The notes under the pieces: model-generated
The model's input: the letters and a program-made list of their open reading frames with translations, nothing else
What the model was told of the DNA's origin: nothing
Database searches by the model: none
Shown here: positions 8,067 through 15,223 of the stretch, piece after piece
Numbering within the stretch: position 1 is the first letter of the stretch
How the letters are laid out: each line of letters opens with the position of its first letter
Assembly (NCBI GenBank): GCA_029268045.1
Contig: JAJUHF010000018.1
Span: 1-32,510 of the forward strand
Direction of reading: 5' to 3'
DNA from: Anseongella ginsenosidimutans
Lineage (GTDB): Bacteria; Bacteroidota; Bacteroidia; Sphingobacteriales; Sphingobacteriaceae
DNA: 32,510 nt
Position numbers and translations under genes: made by a program

Positions 8067-8360
8067 TCAGCCGGCCAGCAAGCCGCTCAGAATGGTTTGG
8101 ACTTCGGTCAGGGGGATCCCCTTTAGAAGAACCTGTTTTTTTCGTCCGGTTTCGCCTTTCAATAGGTCGACTCGGGACGCGGCAAGTTCAAAGGTTTTCG
8201 CGATGAACCTGACAAGCGCTTTGTTCGCCTTTCCTTCTACGGGAGGAGCCTGAACGCGGATCTTCAGGGACCCGTCGTGCTCTCCCGCCACTTCGGTCCT
8301 GGAGGCGCCGGGTTGAATGTAAAGGTACAGGATGACCCCTTCCGGATGTAACTTGATCAT
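8067..8360 (-). CDS. yggU: DUF167 (UPF0235/YggU) family protein
   Basis: The 97-residue protein has the complete DUF167 pattern: strand LYLYIQPGASRTEV near residues 11-24, LKIRVQAPPVEGKANKAL at about 32-49, the helix LVRFIAKTFEL, then RVDLLKGETGRKKQVLLKG. Length fits the family, about 95-100 residues. The fold is known from structures of homologues but no biochemical function is established. It is the only gene on this strand in the region and is divergent from dinB with 45 bases between start codons, so the two promoters must overlap. The start ATG is at the far edge and is supported by full-length domain coverage. Confidence 0.9.
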   Translation of the reverse strand: MIKLHPEGVILYLYIQPGASRTEVAGEHDGSLKIRVQAPPVEGKANKALVRFIAKTFELAASRVDLLKGETGRKKQVLLKGIPLTEVQTILSGLLAG

Positions 8361-8393
8361 TTGCGAAAATTAAGCAAAAATAGCCTATTTTTA
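8360..8393 (+). promoter_or_regulatory. dinB promoter, TTTG-N22-TATTTTTA
   Basis: TTTG at 8360-8363 is followed 22 bases later by TATTTTTA at 8386-8393, close to the Bacteroidota consensus TTTG-N19-21-TAnnTTTG. The -7 box ends 12 bases before the ATG at 8406. The TTTG overlaps the first codon of the divergent DUF167 gene. Confidence 0.5.
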
Positions 8394-8405
8394 CACGATT
8401 CCAGG

Positions 8406-9488
8406 ATGCACCGCAAGATCATTCATATTGATATGGATGCGTTTTACGCGTCGGTTGAGCAGCGGGATTTCCCCGAATACCGTGGCAAGCCACTGATTGT
8501 GGGCGGACCTCCCGAAGGAAGAGGCGTGGTGGCAACCGCCAGCTACGAAGCCCGCAGATTCGGCGTACGCTCGGCCATGCCCAGCCGGAAGGCCCGCGAG
8601 CTGTGCCCCCATGCCCTGTTTGTCGCGCCGCGATTCGAAGTGTACAAACAGGTGTCTCACCGGATCCGGGAAATATTCCGCCGATACACCCCATTGATTG
8701 AACCGTTGTCACTTGATGAGGCTTATCTGGACGTGACCGAGGATACGCAGGGGATTGGTTCCGCCATTGAAATTGCCGGTCTCATCCGCAAGGCCATCCG
8801 CGAAGAATTGCAGTTGACCGCATCGGCCGGTATTTCAGTCAATAAGTTTGTAGCCAAAATCGCATCCGATATGAATAAGCCCGATGGGATGACCTTTATC
8901 GGACCTTCCCGGATCGAGTCCTTCATGGAACAATTGCCCGTGGAGAAGTTTTTCGGCGTGGGCAGGGTGACCGCTTCCAAAATGCGGCAAATGGGTTTAT
9001 ATACCGGGATGGATGTTAAAAAGCTGTCCGAAACGGACCTGGTCCGGCATTTCGGGAAAGCCGGTCAATTTTTTTACAAGATCGTCCGGGGGATCGACGA
9101 GCGGGTGGTAAAACCCAGCAGGGAAATCAAGTCGATCAGCGTGGAAGATACCTTCCGGCACGATGTGGAGGAATCCGGAGCCCTGCTGGATGAGCTCCTG
9201 CAACAAGCCGAAAGGCTATCGGAACGCCTGGAAAAAAGGCAATTAAAAGGGAAAACCCTGACCCTGAAAATCAAATTCAGCGACTTCAAACAGATCACCC
9301 GGAGCCGCACCCTGCCCCAGGCAGTTGCTGATCCGGAGACTGTAAAACGGGTCGGGGCGGAGCTGCTGGAAGGGCTTCAGCTTGGGGGACGGCCGGTCCG
9401 TCTGCTGGGACTGGGCATTTCCAATTTTCATCGCCACGTGATCCCATCCCCCTCCGAAGCGCTGCCCGGTCAGCTCCGTTTGTTTTAA
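8406..9488 (+). CDS. dinB: DNA polymerase IV (Y-family, DinB)
   Basis: The 360-residue protein is a translesion Y-family polymerase. Catalytic motifs are intact: HIDMDAFYASVE near the start (Asp9, Asp11) and SLDEAYLDV with Asp104-Glu105. The thumb helix-hairpin-helix region GVGRVTASKMRQMG and a little-finger domain follow, and the last residues GQLRLF form a beta-clamp-binding motif, so it should be recruited to the replisome. The ATG at 8406 is chosen: a TTG-started extension to 8361 would add MRKLSKNSLFLHDSR before the conserved MHRKIIHIDMDA start and would overlap the promoter. The enzyme bypasses damaged bases at a cost in fidelity. No LexA-type operator is recognised upstream, so SOS control is not supported by what I see. 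Confidence 0.96.
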   Translation: MHRKIIHIDMDAFYASVEQRDFPEYRGKPLIVGGPPEGRGVVATASYEARRFGVRSAMPSRKARELCPHALFVAPRFEVYKQVSHRIREIFRRYTPLIEPLSLDEAYLDVTEDTQGIGSAIEIAGLIRKAIREELQLTASAGISVNKFVAKIASDMNKPDGMTFIGPSRIESFMEQLPVEKFFGVGRVTASKMRQMGLYTGMDVKKLSETDLVRHFGKAGQFFYKIVRGIDERVVKPSREIKSISVEDTFRHDVEESGALLDELLQQAERLSERLEKRQLKGKTLTLKIKFSDFKQITRSRTLPQAVADPETVKRVGAELLEGLQLGGRPVRLLGLGISNFHRHVIPSPSEALPGQLRLF

Positions 9489-9538
9489 TATCCGGTAAAC
9501 CGGGAACGGGTTCGGCTAAAAAATATAGCAAAAAGGTT

Positions 9539-9546
9539 TATATTTG
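9539..9546 (+). promoter_or_regulatory. Perfect TAnnTTTG box for the DUF2130 gene
   Basis: TATATTTG is a full match to the -7 consensus and ends 14 bases before the ATG at 9561. An AGGAA directly precedes the ATG. No TTTG is seen at the usual upstream distance. A short inverted repeat, CCGGT-AA-ACCGG at 9492-9503, lies just after the dinB stop. Confidence 0.5.
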
Positions 9547-9560
9547 CATGGAACCAGGAA

Positions 9561-10829
9561 ATGACAAACACTACCCAAATAAGATGTCCCAATTGCGGTA
9601 CTTCGGTTGATGTGCAGAATATTCTGTCCCATCAGCTCGAGGAAGAGATCCGTCAGAAATACCAGGCCCAGCTGGCTTCGGAAAAGAAACGCTTTGAGCA
9701 GGAACAGGAAAAACTGAACCAGGCAAAGGAAGCATTCGAACAAAAGAAGCGGCAGGAAAACGAGTTATTCCAGGAACGCCTTGAACGGCAGCTCAAAGAG
9801 GAACGGCGTGCGTTGGAGGTGCGGCTAAAGCAGAAACTGGCCGAAGAGCAGTCCGAGCAGCTTCAGGCACTCCAGAAGGAACTGACCCAGAAGTCCGAGC
9901 AGATCCGGGAACTGAATCGTACCAAGGCCGAAATCGAAATCCTAAAACGGGAAAAGGCTGAACTGAGGGAAGCCGTGGAAGCGGAAGCTCAGAAAAAACT
10001 GAACGATTTGTTGCTTGCCGAGAAGGAGAAGATTAAGCGAGCGGAAGAGGAGCGGAACGAACTTCGGATCCGCGAGCTGCAAAAGCAGCTGGACGATCAG
10101 CGGAAGCTCACCGAAGAAATGAAACGGAAGCAGGAGCAGGGTTCCATGCAACTTCAGGGGGAAGTGCAGGAACTGGCTATTGAAGAATGGCTGGCCGCGC
10201 AGTTCCCGCTTGACCTGATCGAGGAAGTCAAAAAAGGCGCCCGCGGCGGGGATTGCATTCAGGTGGTTAATACCCATACCCGTCCGTGTTGCGGCCGGAT
10301 CTATTATGAAAGCAAGCGGACCAAAGATTTTCAGCCCGGCTGGATTGAAAAATTTAAAGCCGACATGCGCGAAAAAGGCGCCGACGTCGGTGTGCTGGTA
10401 ACCAACGCCATGCCTGCGAACCAGGAACGCATGGGTATCCGTGACGGGATATGGATCTGTACCTACGAAGAATTCAAGGGACTCTGTACGGTGCTCAGGG
10501 AATCGGTGATCCAACTGAGCCTGGCCATCGCTTCCCAGGAAAACCGGGGGGACAAGATGCATATGCTTTATGATTTTCTTACCAGCAACACCTTCCGGAT
10601 GCAGGTGGAAGCGATTGTAGAAGGGTTCGCATCCATGAAAAACGCGCTTGAAAGCGAAAAGCGGTCCATGCAGCGGATCTGGAAGGAGCGCGAAAAGCAG
10701 ATAGAAAAGGTGATTACCAATACCATCGACATGTATGGCTCCATCAAGGGCATTGCCGGGAACGCCATTCAACCCGTAAAGGCGCTGGAATTACCCGAAG
10801 GCGATTACGGAAACGATGAAATCGATTAA
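9561..10829 (+). CDS. DUF2130 coiled-coil protein, possible PD-(D/E)XK nuclease
   Basis: The 422-residue protein has a short N-terminal zinc-ribbon-like CPNCG (residues 9-13), a long Glu/Lys/Gln-rich coiled coil (about 25-195), and the DUF2130 domain (about 200-360). Within the domain an ordered set Glu209, Asp231 (GGDCIQVV) and Glu250-x-Lys252 (IYYESKRTK) resembles the active site of PD-(D/E)XK nucleases, with strands placed as in that fold. The C-terminal part returns to helices. No signal peptide is present, so it is cytoplasmic. The function of the family is not established; DNA processing is an inference from the motif and from the long coiled coil, which recalls SMC-like or RmuC-like proteins. 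It sits after dinB with its own promoter and three bases before an oxidoreductase gene. Confidence 0.85.
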   Translation: MTNTTQIRCPNCGTSVDVQNILSHQLEEEIRQKYQAQLASEKKRFEQEQEKLNQAKEAFEQKKRQENELFQERLERQLKEERRALEVRLKQKLAEEQSEQLQALQKELTQKSEQIRELNRTKAEIEILKREKAELREAVEAEAQKKLNDLLLAEKEKIKRAEEERNELRIRELQKQLDDQRKLTEEMKRKQEQGSMQLQGEVQELAIEEWLAAQFPLDLIEEVKKGARGGDCIQVVNTHTRPCCGRIYYESKRTKDFQPGWIEKFKADMREKGADVGVLVTNAMPANQERMGIRDGIWICTYEEFKGLCTVLRESVIQLSLAIASQENRGDKMHMLYDFLTSNTFRMQVEAIVEGFASMKNALESEKRSMQRIWKEREKQIEKVITNTIDMYGSIKGIAGNAIQPVKALELPEGDYGNDEID

Positions 10830-10832
10830 AAC

Positions 10833-11918
10833 ATGACGAAAAATCAAAATTCCCCCATCCGCGTGCTCGTGGTGGGCTGCGGTAACATGGGCGCTTCGCA
10901 CGCCACTGCCTACCATACCCTGGACGGCTTTGAAATCTGCGGTCTGGTTTCCACTGGGAAAAGCAAGGAAGTACTGAATGAAAAACTAGGCGGGGGCTAT
11001 CCGCTTTACAGTGATTTTTATCAGGCATTGGAAGTGACAGCACCCGACGCGGTCTGTATTTCAACCTATCCCGATACGCACGAGGAATACGCGATCCGCT
11101 CCTTTGAAAAAGGGTGCCATGTATTTGTTGAGAAGCCGGTTGCCGCAACGGTGGAGGGTGCTGTGAATGTGGTGGAGGCCGCCCGCAAGGCCGGCCGGAA
11201 ACTAGTGGTCGGTTACATTCTGCGCCATCACCCTTCCTGGGAACGGTTCATTGAAGAAGGACGTGCACTGGGCAAGCCGCTGGTCATGCGGATGAACCTG
11301 AATCAGCAAAGCGATGGACCCATGTGGAATGTGCATCGCAACCTGATGAAAAGCCTGAGTCCCATCGTGGATTGCGGAGTCCACTACATCGACGTCATGT
11401 GTCAGGTGGCCCGTTCAAAACCTGTGCAGGTAACAGCCATCGGCGCCCGGCTGAGCGATGAAATCCCCGAATGGAACTACAATTACGGCCAGCTTCAGAT
11501 CCGCTTTGAAGATGGATCGGTAGGATGGTATGAAGCGGGGTGGGGCCCGATGATGAGCGAGACGGCTTTTTTTGTCAAGGACATCATCGGTCCGAAAGGC
11601 TCGGTCTCCATTGTAGCGAAAGAAGCCGCCGGGGAAGGGAAATCCGATTCGGTGGAATCCCATACCCAAACCGAATCCATTCGGGTTCACCATGCCGAAC
11701 TCGATGAGGAAGGCCGCCTTGCGCGGGAAGATACCTGGATTGACCTGCAGGATGAGCCGGATCACCAGGAACTATGTAACCGCGAGCAGCGCTATTTCCA
11801 GCAAGCGATCCTACACGATACCGACCTGAGCGATCACATGGAAGACGCGGTGAACAGTCTCCGCATTGCTTTCGCCTGCGATGAATCGGTACGCACCGGG
11901 AAGGTCGTTTTATTGTAG
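10833..11918 (+). CDS. Gfo/Idh/MocA family NAD(P)-dependent oxidoreductase
   Basis: A 361-residue cytoplasmic dehydrogenase. The N-terminal Rossmann fold has RVLVVGCGNMGASHA (Gly15, Gly17, Gly20), and the family's Glu-Lys-Pro motif is at residues 100-102 (VFVEKPVAAT), the Lys being the usual catalytic or nicotinamide-contacting residue. A DCGVHYIDVMCQV segment in the C-terminal domain gives the second family motif (D-x-G-x-H-x-x-D). Members oxidise or reduce sugars, inositols and related polyols, and the substrate cannot be told from sequence. It starts three bases after the DUF2130 stop and its end overlaps the end of the convergent sulfatase by nine bases. Its position next to the glycan locus makes sugar metabolism plausible, but transcriptionally it belongs with DUF2130. 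Confidence 0.92.
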   Translation: MTKNQNSPIRVLVVGCGNMGASHATAYHTLDGFEICGLVSTGKSKEVLNEKLGGGYPLYSDFYQALEVTAPDAVCISTYPDTHEEYAIRSFEKGCHVFVEKPVAATVEGAVNVVEAARKAGRKLVVGYILRHHPSWERFIEEGRALGKPLVMRMNLNQQSDGPMWNVHRNLMKSLSPIVDCGVHYIDVMCQVARSKPVQVTAIGARLSDEIPEWNYNYGQLQIRFEDGSVGWYEAGWGPMMSETAFFVKDIIGPKGSVSIVAKEAAGEGKSDSVESHTQTESIRVHHAELDEEGRLAREDTWIDLQDEPDHQELCNREQRYFQQAILHDTDLSDHMEDAVNSLRIAFACDESVRTGKVVLL

Positions 11919-13454
11919 GATCAGGGGTTCCGCTTCGCGTTGCAGCTCATTTCCACGTAGTTTAGTATACTCCTGGATCAACCGTTGAAGTGTATCGGGT
12001 TGAGCCTGGGCGAGATTCTCTTGCTGACCGGGGTCGTCTTTAAGGTTGAACAACTGGTATTCCGGCGCGTTCCCAAGTTCAATGTTCACGTCCTTTTGGA
12101 TGGCGGGGCCCGTGTACGGGGGAATCAGCGCCCAATCGCCGTAACGTAGGGCCGTGCGTTTGCCCGCTTCAAGGATCAGGGAAGTCCTTCCCTGATCGTG
12201 TTTCCCAAGGAATACGTCCAGAAGATCTTCGCTGTCGCGCTTGTCGGCGTTGACGCCTACCAGTTTTGCCAATGAGGCCAGCAGGTCCAGCTGGCAAACC
12301 AGGGCGGGGGAAACACGGGGCTCGATCGTGCCTTTCCAATACGTGACAAAAGGAACCCGCGTGCCCGCTTCATACAGACTGTATTTTCCGCCACGCAAGG
12401 GCCCTGCAGGCTTATGGTCGCCAAGCAATTCAACGGCCTGATCCAGGTATCCGTCGTTGACTACCGGCCCGTTGTCGCTCGTGAAAATGATGAGCGTATT
12501 TTCCAGGATCTCCTGCTCCTTGAGTGTTTTAATCAATTCCCCGATGCACCAATCGGCTTCCACGATCACATCGCCCCGTGGCCCGAGTCCGGTGGCGCCT
12601 GCGAAACGGGGGTGGGGTGTGCGTGGAACATGCGGCTGCTGGAGCGCGTAATAAAGGAAAAACGGACGATCTTTGGTTTGGAGAATGTACTCCCGTGCCT
12701 TGGCCAGAAACGTATCGGCCATGTCCTCGTCCTTCCAACGGGCAGCTTCTCCTCCCTTCATAAAACCGATCCGCGGTATGCCGTTTACAATGCTGTTGTT
12801 GTGTCCGTGATGCCACTTCATGGTCAGCAATTCAGGATTATCCAGTCCGGTGGGTTCTCCGTCGAAATTTTTTTCGTAACTGACTGAAATCGGATCGGCA
12901 GGGTCCAGTCCTACTGTTCTGCCATTTTCAATATAAACGGTGGGCACCCGATCCTGGGTAGCTGCCATAATGAATGAATAGTCAAAACCTACTTCGTTCG
13001 GTCCGGGAGCAATCGTTTCATTCCAGTTTACCTGGCCATTCCCTAGGCCAAGATGCCACTTGCCTACTACCGCTGTTTGGTAGCCGGCTTGTTTTAGCAT
13101 CTTGGGCAAGGTCGTCAGCGCGGTGTCAATCAGGAGCGGGGCAGTGCCGGGTAGGATGCGGGCATCCTCATTCCGCCAGGGGTAAATGCCGGTCAATAAG
13201 CCAAAGCGACTGGGGGAACAGGTGGCCGAGGTGGCGTAGCCATTGGTGAAACGGACTCCGCCCTGGGCCAGGAAGTCCATATTTGGTGTTTGAAGCTCGG
13301 TTGCGCCATAGGCGCCTACATCGCCGTAACCCAGATCGTCCATGTAAATGATGATGATATTCGGATGGGTGGCGCCGTTTTGACAGGCGCTTAGCAGTGC
13401 CGCAGCCAGCAAGCCGTAAACTAAGGATTTCATAGAGGTCTTTTTTTCGTGCAT
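11910..13454 (-). CDS. Lipoprotein sulfatase (S1 type, CSPSR motif)
   Basis: The 514-residue protein is a type I sulfatase. The N-terminus is a lipoprotein signal with lipobox LSAC (Cys24), so it is likely anchored to a membrane, probably the outer membrane or periplasmic face. Metal-binding residues lie in IIYMDDLGYGDVG (Asp39-Asp40), and the formylglycine site is Cys79 in CSPSR, followed by FGLLTG. GKWHLG and a late TSDNGP motif complete the active site. Activation needs a formylglycine-generating enzyme or anaerobic maturase that is not in this window. A second in-frame ATG at 13433 (MKSLVYG) gives a more typical, shorter n-region and may be the true start. It is 13 bases after the beta-helix gene and probably co-transcribed with it. 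It should remove sulfate esters from imported or surface-bound glycan. Confidence 0.93.
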   Translation of the reverse strand: MHEKKTSMKSLVYGLLAAALLSACQNGATHPNIIIIYMDDLGYGDVGAYGATELQTPNMDFLAQGGVRFTNGYATSATCSPSRFGLLTGIYPWRNEDARILPGTAPLLIDTALTTLPKMLKQAGYQTAVVGKWHLGLGNGQVNWNETIAPGPNEVGFDYSFIMAATQDRVPTVYIENGRTVGLDPADPISVSYEKNFDGEPTGLDNPELLTMKWHHGHNNSIVNGIPRIGFMKGGEAARWKDEDMADTFLAKAREYILQTKDRPFFLYYALQQPHVPRTPHPRFAGATGLGPRGDVIVEADWCIGELIKTLKEQEILENTLIIFTSDNGPVVNDGYLDQAVELLGDHKPAGPLRGGKYSLYEAGTRVPFVTYWKGTIEPRVSPALVCQLDLLASLAKLVGVNADKRDSEDLLDVFLGKHDQGRTSLILEAGKRTALRYGDWALIPPYTGPAIQKDVNIELGNAPEYQLFNLKDDPGQQENLAQAQPDTLQRLIQEYTKLRGNELQREAEPLILQ

Positions 13455-13467
13455 TTGTATAAGTGTC

Positions 13468-15111
13468 TTAATTCGTTTCCAGTGCGCCCAGGCCAGGAGG
13501 ATTTCCCGTTTCTCTGCCGGCGAAATCTTCGGGCAGATACAGGCCCTGCATCAGCCCAAAGGCATCGCCCTGCAAATACGGGACCCGCACACCCTTGCCT
13601 TTAACCAGCTTCGTGTTGCGGGGCAGGTAATCGGAAGGAACCAGGCTTCCTTTCCTGACAAATTCCGGATCGCCGAAAAAAGGAGCGCTATCCTGGATGG
13701 GAAGATCCCCAGGCCAGTTTTGCGGTTTCAGATAGAGGTTATTTGTAAAGATAATACGGTTTAAGCGTTTTTCCCCTCCTTGATCCGGCTTGTTTTGGTC
13801 GCCCAGAACGGTGAGGGAATTACCTGCAATGTAGAAAATATTGTTGGCGATCAATACGCCATCGGAACGTTCGTCAATCGCGAATTTGGCGGTAATCGTT
13901 TCATCGACGAAAATTGTATTGTTATAAAAATAGGTGTTTATCGGTCCCTTCCGGTCTTTGTTGTTGCCCTGGTAGCCACTTAGCCAGAATGTTTTTCCTT
14001 CCTGGAACGCTCCGTTTTCTCCTTTTACCCGGTGGCCGTCATTCACGCTGATGTTATAGCGGTAGGAGCAATTGTAAGTATTTCCCAGGATTTCACAGAA
14101 CCCTCCGGCGTTGTAGGCGCTGAAATTATACTGAAGTACCACGTTGTCGCAATTGAAGTCAATGTGCGCGCCGGCGGAATCGCCCGGCCCGCTGGCGTAC
14201 ATGAACCGGTTTTTTTCGATGAGGATGTGGGACGAGCTCCAGGTCCACAAACCGCTGCCGCGTCCCCATTTCCGCGGATCTTCTGAACTTCCGGAATACG
14301 TAACCTCGTTATTGCAAACATGAACAAATCGAACGTTTGACATTTGAATCCCCGGCCCCCCCGTACGGGTTACCAGGTTGTCCTGAAGCCATACGCGGTT
14401 GATATTCTGTTGGGTTCCGGTTAGTTTAATGCCGGTATGTTCAATGTTTTCGATCCGGCAGTTCCGGATACGGATGTTCTCTATCCGCGCAGATTCCGCC
14501 TGGCTGATGATGCGGATACCCCATCCATAGGATTGGGTCCCGTTGGGAGTCCGCACCTCTCCGGCTGGCCGGCTATAGCCCGGATTTTCATAAAAGATAT
14601 CCCGTATATCCACCTTGTCCAGGACGATGCCTTCGGTCCGCTTACCGGCGGTGGCTGTCACCAGGATTCCGCACCGCATGGTGGATTCATCGTCCTTTAC
14701 CCGATACCCATTGGCCCGTATTGCCAGAAAATCAATGTGAATGTATTGACAATCCTGTAGAAGAAGTCCGTGTTTAAAGCCTTTTGCATCGATCCGCGCC
14801 GGTTGATCACTATCGCTGCCGCTGCCAGGCCATGCCACCGAAGTGATCGTGACCGGACGATCGGGCAGGCCCCGGACGTTAATCAGCTTCAACGTACCGG
14901 GGTATTGTGCACCGGCAGCCAAAAGCAGGCGGTCTCCCGGGCCAAGGGGCAACTGCGCGGCCCGTTCCAGTGTGCGCACCGCCTGGCTAGGGGACCGTCC
15001 CGTATGGTCATCGCTGCCTTGTAGGGGATGTACGTAGTAATCGGTTCCCATTGCCGACGACAGGGTCAGACTTAAATACACCAGCTGTAGGAGAAATCGT
15101 GTAAGGCTCAT
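13468..15111 (-). CDS. Secreted right-handed beta-helix protein, putative polysaccharide-active enzyme
   Basis: The 547-residue protein begins with a signal peptide (MSLTRFLLQLVYLSLTLSSA, cleavage near AMG/TDY) and continues with the DYYVHPLQGSDDHTGRSPSQ start and GPGDRLLLAAG turn shared by many beta-helix polysaccharide lyases and glycosidases. Repeated strand-turn units with Asn, Ile and Val ladders run from about residue 60 to 460 (IENIRIRNCRIENI, VWLQDNLVTR, VHVCNNEVTY, ILIEKNRFMY). The family cannot be assigned more closely by eye; PL6-like, other lyase or glycosidase activity are all possible. The ATG at 15111 is chosen because a perfect TAnnTTTG promoter at 15136-15143 overlaps the more upstream ATG at 15138. 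It precedes a sulfatase by 13 bases, in keeping with joint attack on a sulfated polysaccharide. Confidence 0.82.
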   Translation of the reverse strand: MSLTRFLLQLVYLSLTLSSAMGTDYYVHPLQGSDDHTGRSPSQAVRTLERAAQLPLGPGDRLLLAAGAQYPGTLKLINVRGLPDRPVTITSVAWPGSGSDSDQPARIDAKGFKHGLLLQDCQYIHIDFLAIRANGYRVKDDESTMRCGILVTATAGKRTEGIVLDKVDIRDIFYENPGYSRPAGEVRTPNGTQSYGWGIRIISQAESARIENIRIRNCRIENIEHTGIKLTGTQQNINRVWLQDNLVTRTGGPGIQMSNVRFVHVCNNEVTYSGSSEDPRKWGRGSGLWTWSSSHILIEKNRFMYASGPGDSAGAHIDFNCDNVVLQYNFSAYNAGGFCEILGNTYNCSYRYNISVNDGHRVKGENGAFQEGKTFWLSGYQGNNKDRKGPINTYFYNNTIFVDETITAKFAIDERSDGVLIANNIFYIAGNSLTVLGDQNKPDQGGEKRLNRIIFTNNLYLKPQNWPGDLPIQDSAPFFGDPEFVRKGSLVPSDYLPRNTKLVKGKGVRVPYLQGDAFGLMQGLYLPEDFAGRETGNPPGLGALETN

Positions 15112-15135
15112 GCGGTTCCGTATTTCTTGAAACCC

Positions 15136-15143
15136 CAAAACTA
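15136..15143 (-). promoter_or_regulatory. Perfect TAnnTTTG box for the beta-helix/sulfatase operon
   Basis: The minus strand reads TAGTTTTG, a full -7 consensus match, 24 bases before the ATG at 15111. It shows that the beta-helix and sulfatase pair can be transcribed separately from the regulator upstream, and rules against the ATG at 15138. Confidence 0.5.
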
Positions 15144-15151
15144 AGGAGAGG

Positions 15152-15165
15152 CTCCCTTTGGGGAG
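15152..15165. repeat. CTCCC-TTTG-GGGAG palindrome in a purine/pyrimidine-skewed spacer
   Basis: A 5-base stem with a 4-base loop lies in a G-rich, C-poor stretch (15145-15190) between the regulator stop and the beta-helix promoter. The form resembles repetitive extragenic palindromes seen dispersed in Bacteroidota genomes, but only one copy is in this window. Confidence 0.35.
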
Positions 15166-15223
15166 GGGGGAGGCAAACCAATTTAAGGGGGAGATGGTTC
15201 AAAGATCGTGTTGGGGAGCGTAT

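Noticed and set aside
8361-8405. TTG-started N-terminal extension of dinB
   Set aside because: The extension precedes the conserved polymerase start and covers the promoter; the ATG at 8406 fits the family.
9492-9503. CCGGT-AA-ACCGG inverted repeat as dinB terminator
   Set aside because: The stem is only 5 bases with a 2-base loop and has no T-tract after it.
9942-10772. Minus-strand open frame of 276 codons over the DUF2130 gene
   Set aside because: Its Leu/Phe-rich translation is the antisense of a Glu/Lys/Gln coiled coil, a known artefact.
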